Positions 53,292 to 60,881 of a DNA stretch of 64,000 bases are shown piece by piece; the first letter of the stretch is position 1; each line of letters starts with the position of its first letter. The position numbers were made by a program, and so were the translations under genes. Source of the stretch: Bacillota bacterium (GTDB lineage Bacteria > Bacillota > Clostridia > Acetivibrionales > DSM-1351). Below the pieces are notes generated by a model. It saw only the letters and a list, made by a program, of their open reading frames with translations, did not search any database and was not told where the DNA came from. The stretch spans positions 39,942 to 103,941 of the forward strand of contig JAEZKZ010000028.1 of NCBI GenBank assembly GCA_023415305.1. Direction: 5' to 3'.

Positions 53292-53361
53292 TTGTTATAT
53301 TATATATTAACTTTTTGAGTAAGACAAGCAATGGGTAAGAATTTTGAAGGAATTTAAAGAA

Positions 53362-54159
53362 TTATTCTCTGTTTTGTCTTACCAGTTCATATATCATTAT
53401 TGATGCCGCAATTGAAGCATTTAAAGACTCTGCCCTGCCAGGCATTGGAATTTTCACAAGTTTGTCGGACATAGCGGCAGTCTCCTCACTTATTCCGTTT
53501 GCCTCATTTCCTACTATTATTGCACTTTTAACTGTTAAATCCTCATCATAATAATTGTTTTGTCCATTCAGATGAGAAGCAATAACTTTATAACCCAGGC
53601 TTTTTAATTCCTTTATTATTTCAGCCGTATCAAGATTCTCAATAATAGGCAGATGAAAAATCGAACCCATGGTTGAACGCAGTACCTTTGGAGAATATAC
53701 ATCAACACAGCCCTTTGTCATTAGCACCGCAGAAACTCCTGCTGCGTCGGCTGTACGTATGATTGTTCCCACATTCCCGGGGTCCTGGAGACTATCCAAT
53801 ATAACAACGGATTTTCCTGTGCTTATTACTTTGTTCATTTGAACTTCAGGTTTTTGCAGTACTGCAAGCACACCCTGAGGCGATTGTGTATCAGAAATTT
53901 CTCTAAAAAGTTTATCAGGTACATTATATATCTCGGAACATACCTCAGAAAGTTTTGAAATTAACGCTTTTCCTCCGTTAAGGCTCTCAAGCTTGTCCGA
54001 TATTACAACTTTAAAAATACTTTGCCCGTTTTCTACAGCATCATTCACAAATCTAATTCCTTCAACAAAATAAAGACTCTGGGTATCTCTGTGTTTTTTT
54101 TGATGTAAGGCTTTGATTTCCTTAATCGTGCTGTTCTGACTGCTTTGAATATAATTCAC
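53362..54159 (-). CDS. TrmH/SpoU-family RNA 2'-O-methyltransferase
   Basis: SAM-dependent methyltransferase acting on ribose 2'-OH of rRNA or tRNA. The 265 residues start at GTG 54159, 8 bases after GGAGGG. An N-terminal substrate-binding domain (about 5-95, starting NSTIKEIKALHQKKHRD) is followed by the SPOUT knot: VVILDSLQDPGNVGTIIRTADAAG near 118 (split over motif 1), VIVGNEANGIS near 215 (motif 2) and IPMPGRAESLNASIAASIMIYE near 238 (motif 3, split). All motif residues appear present. The exact target is unknown, as in most SpoU proteins. Confidence 0.93.
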   Translation of the reverse strand: MNYIQSSQNSTIKEIKALHQKKHRDTQSLYFVEGIRFVNDAVENGQSIFKVVISDKLESLNGGKALISKLSEVCSEIYNVPDKLFREISDTQSPQGVLAVLQKPEVQMNKVISTGKSVVILDSLQDPGNVGTIIRTADAAGVSAVLMTKGCVDVYSPKVLRSTMGSIFHLPIIENLDTAEIIKELKSLGYKVIASHLNGQNNYYDEDLTVKSAIIVGNEANGISEETAAMSDKLVKIPMPGRAESLNASIAASIMIYELVRQNRE

Positions 54160-54193
54160 TGGTATTTCCCTCCGGAAAATGTTATTACAACCG

Positions 54194-54448
54194 CTATCTA
54201 TATTTATTATAAAACTCCTTTAACTCACCTTTAATATTTTCAGTGAGATTATGCCACCTAATTCCCTGTATTGCACCTTCAAGGGCATATAGTCTGTTTA
54301 TGCAGGCCGAGTCATCTATACTCCTGATTCTTAGCCATGCTTGACGGCTGCCAATGTCAGATAGCTGCTCAAATGTAGTAACTCCAACTTCATTCAGCTG
54401 CCGTTCCAACTCTTTACCAATATTAGGGCACTTCTCAAGATTACTCAA
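54194..54448 (-). CDS. TfoX C-terminal-domain protein
   Basis: 84 residues corresponding to the stand-alone TfoX/Sxy C-terminal domain (helix-hairpin-helix-like), with LEKCPNIGKELERQLNEVGV near the start and DSACINRLYALEGAIQGIRWH near 50-70. TTG at 54448 is preferred since GGAG lies 8 bases upstream; a GTG overlaps that site. TfoX in Proteobacteria regulates competence, but stand-alone domains in Firmicutes have unknown roles, possibly nucleic-acid binding. A short distance to the SpoU gene (34 bases) suggests co-transcription. Confidence 0.85.
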   Translation of the reverse strand: MSNLEKCPNIGKELERQLNEVGVTTFEQLSDIGSRQAWLRIRSIDDSACINRLYALEGAIQGIRWHNLTENIKGELKEFYNKYR

Positions 54449-54562
54449 AATTATCACTCCTTTTTTTATAGTCGACTATATTAGTCAACATTTACCTGCT
54501 TACGTTTTATATAAATTACCTCGGATAAGTTATATATACTTAATAAACTTTTAGCATAGCTA

Positions 54563-54952
54563 TTATCTGCTCCAATATCTCTTTGGAAAGTCAATATGAC
54601 CCAAACTGCCCTTCTTTGTCAGCTTTGCAACAACAGTAGAATAGGAGTGATCAATCATTGCTCTAATTTCACAATCCGGTACTACACCGTTAAGATATAT
54701 AGTGTTAAAATACGGCTGCTGAATCGGCGGGCAGTGATATCCGCGTACAACCGTACCGGGGTATTTATTGCGAAATACACTCCCTGTCATCCTGTCACAG
54801 TTCAAAGTTATTTTATTATCTTCAGGCTTCGGATATATTTGTGCAAAGAGTCTGCCTCCTACCTTTAAGCATATGGGTATTTCTCCGAACGGGAAATCAA
54901 TGTAGGCACTACTCTTTGATAGACAGTAGTCTATAATTTCATCTGTTATCAT
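54563..54952 (-). CDS. MmcQ/YjbR family protein
   Basis: 129 residues of the MmcQ/YjbR (CyaY-like fold) family, small DNA-binding-like proteins of unknown role. Family segments are AYIDFPFGEIPICLKVGGRLFAQ near 17-38, VVRGYHCPPIQQPYFNTIYLNG near 70-90 (split) and MIDHSYSTVVAKLTKKG near 100-117. No membrane or signal regions. GAGGTTAC precedes the ATG. It lies in a run of small minus-strand genes with the acetyltransferase upstream. Confidence 0.88.
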   Translation of the reverse strand: MITDEIIDYCLSKSSAYIDFPFGEIPICLKVGGRLFAQIYPKPEDNKITLNCDRMTGSVFRNKYPGTVVRGYHCPPIQQPYFNTIYLNGVVPDCEIRAMIDHSYSTVVAKLTKKGSLGHIDFPKRYWSR

Positions 54953-54987
54953 TTTGTAACCTCAACTTTATTTACTTAATCAAACCG

Positions 54988-55416
54988 TCATTTCAGAAGT
55001 TTTTTAAGGTAGTACTTTTTATGTCCCTCAGGAAAATCGTCAAGTGTAGCATACACCTCATATCCGTTTTTAAGGTAGAAACCCGGTGCCTGAAAGCTGT
55101 AAGTGTCCAGTAAAATTATTTTACAGCCCTTTTCCCTGGCGATTTTTTCAGCTTCTTGGAGCATTTTAGTTCCCCATCCAAACTTTCTGTACTTTTCATC
55201 AATCCAGAAAATATTAATATTTAATCGGTGCCAGCCTGGAAATTCGCCTAATATACCGCCTATTATCCGTTCATTCTCATCTTTCAATATTAGCTTTAAA
55301 GGTTCAAATAAATTTTCTTCATCTGTAGGTACATTTTCTAAGTTATATTCTACTAATTTTGAAACGATATATTCTTGAATATCATCTGAACAATCGTTTG
55401 ATATTAAAACTTCCAT
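54988..55416 (-). CDS. GNAT-family N-acetyltransferase
   Basis: 142 residues forming one GNAT domain. The beta bulge strand INIFWIDEKYRKFGWGTKMLQEAEKIAREKGCK (split: KYRKFGWGTKML is the CoA loop, residues about 78-89) and the last segment ILLDTYSFQAPGFYLKNGYEVYATLDDFPEGHKKYYLKK (partly listed) are typical. The substrate is unknown. It lies 3 bases after the stop of the PHP-domain gene, so it appears to be the last gene of the hydrogenase-cluster operon or a rider on its transcript. Confidence 0.88.
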   Translation of the reverse strand: MEVLISNDCSDDIQEYIVSKLVEYNLENVPTDEENLFEPLKLILKDENERIIGGILGEFPGWHRLNINIFWIDEKYRKFGWGTKMLQEAEKIAREKGCKIILLDTYSFQAPGFYLKNGYEVYATLDDFPEGHKKYYLKKLLK

Positions 55417-55419
55417 CTA

Positions 55420-56139
55420 TTATATCCCTCCACGCAGTAGCCTTATTATAGTTTCAGCACTTTTTTTATCGACTTCAATAAAATTTTCCCGCTCACTAAT
55501 ATTTCCCAGATAATGAGCATCAGAGGAATATAATCTTTTTATGTCTTTTAAAGTATTATGCCGTTGAATCAGCTCGGCTTCCTCTGCTTTATTTCGAATT
55601 TCCACGCAACTTATGTAAATATCCTCAGGTATAACACCAAAGCTTGACAGAAGGGAATTAGCCTGTCTGTCGATATGAGCCGGAATTGCCACACCATTTA
55701 ACCTTTTTTCAACAACCTCAAATATCTGATTAATTGATATTGCTGTAGAGGTTAAAAGTAATCTTTTTTCAATATAAGTTATATCGTCCTGTGCATTCAT
55801 AACCAATTGTGTTCCAAAAACTGACTCGTTATTACTTATTTTCGGTAAATGTGAATATACCCAGTCCTGCATCTCATCTGCATACTTCAGCTCTGGAAAC
55901 AAACATATTACATGAATTTCTTCAGCAGTCTCCACTTCCATACCCGGAATAACAAGCAAAGGCTTGTTTTCTGCACAAGCCATGCAGGCCTTTACGTTTT
56001 CACAGGAATTATGGTCTGTAACAGCTATAACCTCCAAACCCTTTAACATACTCATATTAATTATGTTGTTTGGAGTCATGTCATTATCAGCACATGGTGA
56101 TAATGCAGTATGTATATGCAGATCATATGCCAGTTTCAA
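55420..56139 (-). CDS. PHP-domain metal-dependent phosphoesterase
   Basis: 239 residues of the PHP fold, which uses three metals to hydrolyse phosphoesters. Metal ligands are visible in DLHIHTALSPCADNDMTP (residues 6-23), EVIAVTDHNSCENV near 35-48, PGMEVETAEEIHVICLFP near 65, PAHIDRQ near 178 and SSDAHYLG near 212. The start at TTG 56139 overlaps the DRTGG gene by 17 bases. It follows hydS-like and DRTGG genes, so it is part of the putative sensory cluster and could turn over a phosphorylated signal, as an inference. Confidence 0.9.
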   Translation of the reverse strand: MKLAYDLHIHTALSPCADNDMTPNNIINMSMLKGLEVIAVTDHNSCENVKACMACAENKPLLVIPGMEVETAEEIHVICLFPELKYADEMQDWVYSHLPKISNNESVFGTQLVMNAQDDITYIEKRLLLTSTAISINQIFEVVEKRLNGVAIPAHIDRQANSLLSSFGVIPEDIYISCVEIRNKAEEAELIQRHNTLKDIKRLYSSDAHYLGNISERENFIEVDKKSAETIIRLLRGGI

Positions 56140-56476
56140 TTATATCACCCGACTCAACAATTCGTTTACTTATTTCAAAGGAGTTCAACAGGGTTCCAAT
56201 AATAACTATTCCGTTTTCATTTGCCTTCCTGAGCGTCAAATCCTCTATCCCGATATCTTCGGGTATTATAACACAGGCGACCTCAGTCATCAAAGCCACA
56301 GCCGGGACATTAACATTTGTCAGTACCGTAATCCATGCATCACCCTTTTGAGCATGTGATATCACCCAGCTCAAAAGATCACAAATATATACGTTTTTTA
56401 CTTCGGCTTCCAGACCATCCGTGTTATCAGTCAACAGTTTTCCGGATATTAGATCAATCAATTTACTGATATTCAT
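56123..56476 (-). CDS. DRTGG-domain protein (second of cluster)
   Basis: 117 residues corresponding to one DRTGG domain: MNISKLIDLISGKLLTDN, then a strand-rich part with VYICDLLSWVISHAQKGDAWI near 29-49, ITVLTNVNVPAVALM and IIPEDIGIEDLTLRKANENGIVII (partly listed), and SFEISKRIVESG at the end. DRTGG domains resemble half of the CBS-linked ligand-binding module in phosphotransacetylase fusions. It overlaps the hydrogenase-like gene by 4 bases (ATGA), so expression is coupled. A ligand is not known. Confidence 0.87.
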   Translation of the reverse strand: MNISKLIDLISGKLLTDNTDGLEAEVKNVYICDLLSWVISHAQKGDAWITVLTNVNVPAVALMTEVACVIIPEDIGIEDLTLRKANENGIVIIGTLLNSFEISKRIVESGDIIETGI

Positions 56477-57810
56477 TTTGTATCTCCATTCCTATTCGCC
56501 GTACCGGTATCCTTATCCATAACCGGAGGTACTCTGCCACCCAGATCCACCATTTCTTCCGCCAGATCCCGTATTCTTTGTCTCAGCTTAAAAATACAGT
56601 CGGTTTCATTTGCTATTTCCCGTACGATATCCTCGGCAAGTGCTCTGCAGTTTGGCGCTCCGCAAGCGCCGCAGTCCAATCCCGGCAGTTCATCATATAT
56701 TTTTTCCAGCTTCTCAAGCTTTTCCATCGCTTTCAAAACATCCATATCCAATTTCATAACAGGCTGGTATTCGACGTTTGATGTCCATATCAATTCCTGG
56801 CGGCTCTTAGGTGCCATTTTTTCTGTACTGCTGGCCGGAGCTTCAAGTATATGTTTCTTCAAGTTGTTTTTGCCAACAAAAACATTTGTTACTGTCAGTG
56901 GTCCCCCGAGACAGCCACCTGAGCAGGACAGTGCTTCTACAAAGTCCACATCCGAAAGTCTGTCACCTTCTATCTCATCAAATATTTTAATAACATTATG
57001 TATTCCATCAACTGCCAGAACCTTCTCTGTTCCCAGGGCTCCGCTTTCCCCGCCTGAATTGGCCCAGTCTATTCCCTCAAAGCCTGCTTTTGAATAAGTC
57101 GATTCATTGTCTTGATCACTTAGTACCGTAAGTACCTTAACATATACCTCTTTCATCGAAAAGACACCATCTACATAAGATTTTTGCTTTTCATAGGGAG
57201 ACTTTACACTTGTAATCTTTCCTGGACAAGGAGATATAAAAAATACACCTATATCCTCCAATGGGATATTTCTTGTTTCCTGCAACTGGTTTTTAACAAT
57301 TTTTGCCGCAACCTCCATTGGGGACTCCAGCTTGACAATATTCTCTATCAGACCCGGAAACCGGACCTGGATTAGTCTTACAACCCCGGGACAAGCCGAG
57401 GAAATCAGGGGTTTTTTAACAGATTTGTCCAAAAGCAGCTGTCTGGTTGCCTCACTGACTATTTCTGCTGCCCGGGCAACCTCAAATACATGGTCAAAAC
57501 CGATTTTACTTAATGCATTTAATATATTGTTTCTTGAATATTTTTTTTCGAATTGTCCGTAAAAGGAGGGGGCCGGAATAGCGACCTTGAATTTATAGTC
57601 ATCAATCATATCGAGCTTGTCACTTATGGCAGTTTTTGCATAATATGGACAAACACGTATGCATTCTCCGCAATCAATACACCTCTCCTTAATTATCTGC
57701 GCTTTACCTTTTCTAACCCGGATTGCCTCAGTAGGACACCTTTTAATACAGTTGGTGCAGCCTCTGCACTTGTCTTTGTCTAGATTAACTGAATGGAAGT
57801 ATTCTTTCAT
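56473..57810 (-). CDS. [FeFe]-hydrogenase-like protein, probable sensory type (HydS)
   Basis: 445 residues with an N-terminal pair of 4Fe-4S sites (CRGCTNCIKRCP and CIDCGECIRVCP, residues 15-25 and 44-54), the [FeFe]-hydrogenase H-cluster domain (about 70-330) and a C-terminal 4Fe-4S domain (CGACGAPNC near 385). H-cluster cysteines are present: C140 in SSACPGV, C195 in SPCPGK, C296 and C300 in LSCSGGC. The cysteine that normally precedes C140 (TSCCP in catalytic enzymes, used for proton transfer) is Ala here, which fits the sensory subgroup. It lies in a five-gene cluster with two DRTGG proteins, an anti-sigma-like ATPase and a PHP phosphoesterase. No hydABC-type genes are present next to it. 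Confidence 0.9.
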   Translation of the reverse strand: MKEYFHSVNLDKDKCRGCTNCIKRCPTEAIRVRKGKAQIIKERCIDCGECIRVCPYYAKTAISDKLDMIDDYKFKVAIPAPSFYGQFEKKYSRNNILNALSKIGFDHVFEVARAAEIVSEATRQLLLDKSVKKPLISSACPGVVRLIQVRFPGLIENIVKLESPMEVAAKIVKNQLQETRNIPLEDIGVFFISPCPGKITSVKSPYEKQKSYVDGVFSMKEVYVKVLTVLSDQDNESTYSKAGFEGIDWANSGGESGALGTEKVLAVDGIHNVIKIFDEIEGDRLSDVDFVEALSCSGGCLGGPLTVTNVFVGKNNLKKHILEAPASSTEKMAPKSRQELIWTSNVEYQPVMKLDMDVLKAMEKLEKLEKIYDELPGLDCGACGAPNCRALAEDIVREIANETDCIFKLRQRIRDLAEEMVDLGGRVPPVMDKDTGTANRNGDTK

Positions 57811-57830
57811 AATGCTCTCCTTCCAAAAGT

Positions 57831-58253
57831 CTAGAAGAAATAAACCGTTATCGTAACCTTTGTTCCAATACCTACCCTGGTATCTATCTTTAAGTCATCT
57901 GCATACTTTTTCATATTGGGAAGCCCCATACCTGCTCCAAAGCCCATTTCCCTGATGTTGTCAGAGGCGGTGGAAAACCCTTCGGTCATGGCAAGCTCCA
58001 GATCAGGTATTCCAGGGCCGTTATCCTCAATGTTTATAACAACTTTATCAGTAAATACCTCTACCACAGCTGTACCGCCATTTGCATGTATAACTGCATT
58101 TATTTCGGCTTCGTACATGGCAATAGCCGCCTTTTTAATTTTGTCTGATGAAATCCCAATCTGGGCTAACATCCTCTTAACACTGCTTGAGGCTTCCCCT
58201 GCAGCAATGAAGTCATTGGAGGGTATTTGATACTTATACTTAACAGTACCCAT
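57831..58253 (-). CDS. Anti-sigma-factor-like ATP-binding protein (HATPase)
   Basis: 140 residues with the histidine-kinase-like ATPase fold of the RsbW/SpoIIAB group. The N box is AIAMYEAEINAVIHANGG near 42-60, the G1 box NIEDNGPGIPD near 75-86, and the G2 region GFGAGMGLPNMKKYAD near 103-118. No kinase or membrane domain is present. It lies 20 bases before the hydrogenase-like gene and follows the first DRTGG gene, so it probably acts as a switch protein in the same sensory system. GGGAGG precedes the ATG. Confidence 0.9.
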   Translation of the reverse strand: MGTVKYKYQIPSNDFIAAGEASSSVKRMLAQIGISSDKIKKAAIAMYEAEINAVIHANGGTAVVEVFTDKVVINIEDNGPGIPDLELAMTEGFSTASDNIREMGFGAGMGLPNMKKYADDLKIDTRVGIGTKVTITVYFF

Positions 58254-58255
58254 TT

Positions 58256-58612
58256 CTACCTCCCGGCAGCAGCATTATTTTTCAAACCAGCTTCGTAAAG
58301 CCTCCCACAAGCGATGAACATTGTAAGATTTGTTGACATAAGAACAATATTTTTTTCTTTTGCCAGTTCTATCATATTGTCAAGGGGCTGTTTTCCTCTG
58401 ACAAAAATAACTGCCTTTATGTCCATCATTTCAGCTGTTCTTATAACCTGGAGATTGATTAGCCCTGTTAATAAAACAACGTTTTCAGTTACATATGCCA
58501 TAACATCGCTCATTAGATCCGAACCGCAGGCTGATGTAACCTCATAATCCAACAGTTCGTTTCCTGTTAAGACCTGCGCATTTAATATACCTGAAATATT
58601 AAGGAGCTTCAT
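58256..58612 (-). CDS. DRTGG-domain protein (first of cluster)
   Basis: 118 residues, one DRTGG domain: MKLLNISGILNAQVLTGNELLD at the start (split), then TSACGSDLMSDVMAYVTENVVLLTGL near 26-51, MMDIKAVIFVRGKQPLDNMIELA and IVLMSTNLTMFIACGRLYEAGL. ATG at 58612 is preferred because GAGGTG is 6 bases upstream; a GTG three codons earlier overlaps that site. It is the first gene of the operon DRTGG-ATPase-HydS-DRTGG-PHP (3-20 base gaps or overlaps). Confidence 0.88.
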   Translation of the reverse strand: MKLLNISGILNAQVLTGNELLDYEVTSACGSDLMSDVMAYVTENVVLLTGLINLQVIRTAEMMDIKAVIFVRGKQPLDNMIELAKEKNIVLMSTNLTMFIACGRLYEAGLKNNAAAGR

Positions 58613-58679
58613 ATGCTTCACCTCGTGTTACGTATCAACTTAATTTATAATCAAGGATGGTCTTTACCAGCCTTATCAA

Positions 58680-60335
58680 TTAAAAAAAGCAGCTGCCGCC
58701 CACAAATTCCTTCACTATTGAATTATTCGGGACATCTTTTCCGTCAATCGGCAGGAAGTAACTTAAAAATTCAATTAATCTCTTAACCTCTGAATACCTT
58801 TCATTGTCCGGCCCCAGTTGCGTCAAAAGTGGCTCGGCATAAGTTTTTAACAGACAAAGTTCATAGACCAGAGATGAATTAAACATAATATCAGCATTTT
58901 CCTGATATGGGAATATGTTTTTTTCTTCACCTCTTCTTACAGACGGCCACCTGTTTATAGTGTTTATTGCAGAGCAGCCTCTGAACTGATTATCTCTGAC
59001 AATTCTTCTGATAATCCTTGTATCTGTTGAGGGTATTCTATTGTGGTCATCAATATTCATTGATGTCAGAGCACTTACATAAATCTTGTATTTGTCTTCA
59101 GGTGAAATTGATGCAGTCAACCGGTCATTCAAGCCGTGTATCCCTTCTATTACCAGGATTGTTTTCTTATTCATAACCATTCTTTGCCCAAAGGATTCTC
59201 TGCTGCCGGTTTCAAAGTTATATAAGGGTATCTCCACATCATGACCTTCCAGAAGTGCGGCCAAATGTTTATTAAACAATTCTACATCAATTGCCTCAAG
59301 AGCTTCATAGTCATATTCTCCATCCTCATCCTTGGGTGTTTTATCTCTATTTACAAAATAGTTATCCAGAGATATGGTTTTCGGCGTATAACCGTTTACC
59401 CTCAGCTGAATGCCCAATCTGTTTGCAAAGGTTGTCTTTCCTGATGAAGATGGCCCTGATATAAGTACGATACGTTTTTCCTCTTCATGGTTTGTGATCT
59501 TATCGGCTATTTCTGCTATTTTCTTTTCGTGGAGAGCCTCGCTGACTCTTATTAAATCTCCTATTTCGCCAGCCTTGATAATATCATTAAGAGCTCCTAC
59601 ATTTTCAACACCAAGTATTCGAACCCATTTTTTATACTCAATAAATACCTTGAACAGCTTTTTCTGCTCTTCAAAGGTCGGAAGTTCTTCAGGCCTGGCC
59701 TTTGATGGAAATTGAATAACCACTCCGGGTTGATGGAATTTCAGGCTGAAACACTTGATATAGCTGGTATCAGGGACCATGTAGCCATAATAGTAGTCCT
59801 CATAGCCCCCACAGTTATAAACTGTAACATAAGGCTTCTGTCTATACTCCAAAACCTCGTATTTATCCAATCTTCCAGTTTTTTTATATAACTCTCTCGC
59901 GTCCTCGGTAGATACAATCTTTTTTTCAAAAGGTATAGCACTGTCAATTATTTCATTCATTTTTTTCTGAACAGTTTCCACATCAGTCTCTGTGAGTTCT
60001 TCATCCCCTCTGATTTCACAATATACTCCGTTGCTCATGGGATGGCTGATTACAGCATTTCTGTCTGGAAACAGCTCATTTACAGCCTTAATAAAGATAA
60101 AATAAAGACTTCTTCTATAAATCCTCATACCATCTTCATCAGTAAGGTCAATAAACTTAACTTTTGAATCTTCAGAAAGCTCATAGTTCAAGTCCTTAAT
60201 GTCATTATTAACCCTGACAGCAACAATGGACGACTTATATGAATTCTTAAAACGTTTGGTCAACTCCAGCAAGGTTGTCTTTTTCTCAATTTCATACTTT
60301 TCACTATTTATTGTAATATAAATTTTGTTGTTCAT
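58680..60335 (-). CDS. TGS-SAD-type nucleoside (uridine) kinase
   Basis: 551 residues: N-terminal TGS domain (about 1-65), a threonyl-tRNA-synthetase-like SAD domain (about 70-205, with RNAVISHPMSNGVYCEIRG), and a uridine kinase/phosphoribulokinase domain (about 280-500) with P-loop ISGPSSSGKTTFANRL near 292 and IEGIHGLND near 395. The kinase probably phosphorylates uridine or another nucleoside. The TGS/SAD part is a regulatory or nucleotide-binding module, as in other members of this family. GGGAGG precedes the ATG. It lies upstream of the hydrogenase cluster on the same strand, 67 bases away. Confidence 0.9.
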   Translation of the reverse strand: MNNKIYITINSEKYEIEKKTTLLELTKRFKNSYKSSIVAVRVNNDIKDLNYELSEDSKVKFIDLTDEDGMRIYRRSLYFIFIKAVNELFPDRNAVISHPMSNGVYCEIRGDEELTETDVETVQKKMNEIIDSAIPFEKKIVSTEDARELYKKTGRLDKYEVLEYRQKPYVTVYNCGGYEDYYYGYMVPDTSYIKCFSLKFHQPGVVIQFPSKARPEELPTFEEQKKLFKVFIEYKKWVRILGVENVGALNDIIKAGEIGDLIRVSEALHEKKIAEIADKITNHEEEKRIVLISGPSSSGKTTFANRLGIQLRVNGYTPKTISLDNYFVNRDKTPKDEDGEYDYEALEAIDVELFNKHLAALLEGHDVEIPLYNFETGSRESFGQRMVMNKKTILVIEGIHGLNDRLTASISPEDKYKIYVSALTSMNIDDHNRIPSTDTRIIRRIVRDNQFRGCSAINTINRWPSVRRGEEKNIFPYQENADIMFNSSLVYELCLLKTYAEPLLTQLGPDNERYSEVKRLIEFLSYFLPIDGKDVPNNSIVKEFVGGSCFF

Positions 60336-60463
60336 ATGAATTCCTCCCGATAGGTTCTTAGTTTTACGGTATTTATAGTATATATTTATTAGTTACTTAT
60401 TTACCGATTTTATTGCGAAAACTTTTTATATTTTTTCAAACTATAATTGAATAGATAAAATAT
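60336..60463. other. Short region between nucleoside kinase and HAD remnant
   Basis: AT-rich sequence with the kinase 5' region and no other feature that I can support. Confidence 0.5.
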
Positions 60464-60622
60464 TCAAAACTGATGACTAATTAAATTTAATATATAGTCT
60501 ATATTATTAAAGGACTGAATTTCATATACCAAACTACTATCCGGACAGACTCTATTGTATCTGTTTAGCCATACAGCCTTGATTCCGCAATCATCCAAAT
60601 CAAATAGTATTGTTTTAATCAT
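60464..60622 (-). pseudogene. HAD-family hydrolase reduced to 52 codons by an in-frame internal deletion
   Basis: ATG at 60622 with GGGAG 4 bases upstream opens a frame of 52 codons. It starts MIKTILFDLDD, the DxD motif I of HAD hydrolases, and then jumps to GIKAVWLNRYNRVCPDSSLV and YEIQSFNNIDYILNLISHQF, which resembles the C-terminal end of YjjG-type HAD enzymes (normally about 200-240 residues later). The middle, including motifs II and III, is missing without a frameshift. It cannot be a working phosphatase. The ribosome site is still intact. Confidence 0.85.
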
Positions 60623-60881
60623 CGTACTCCCAGATAACCTTAAAATATATTATACCATTAATTTCATATATTCTATTATTCTATAATCATGTAAAATTTC
60701 CTTCAAAAAATACAACCGGAAGATATCAATCCTTAAAATTAAGTGTAATCAATTACTATTTGACACCATTATGGCTATAATATAAAATGAAATTTGACTG
60801 CTTTAAGGACTTGAACCGGATTAATGTTATTTGAGAAGGTTACTGTCCAATTTATTTAGAATTTGCGAGAGGTTAAATCAA

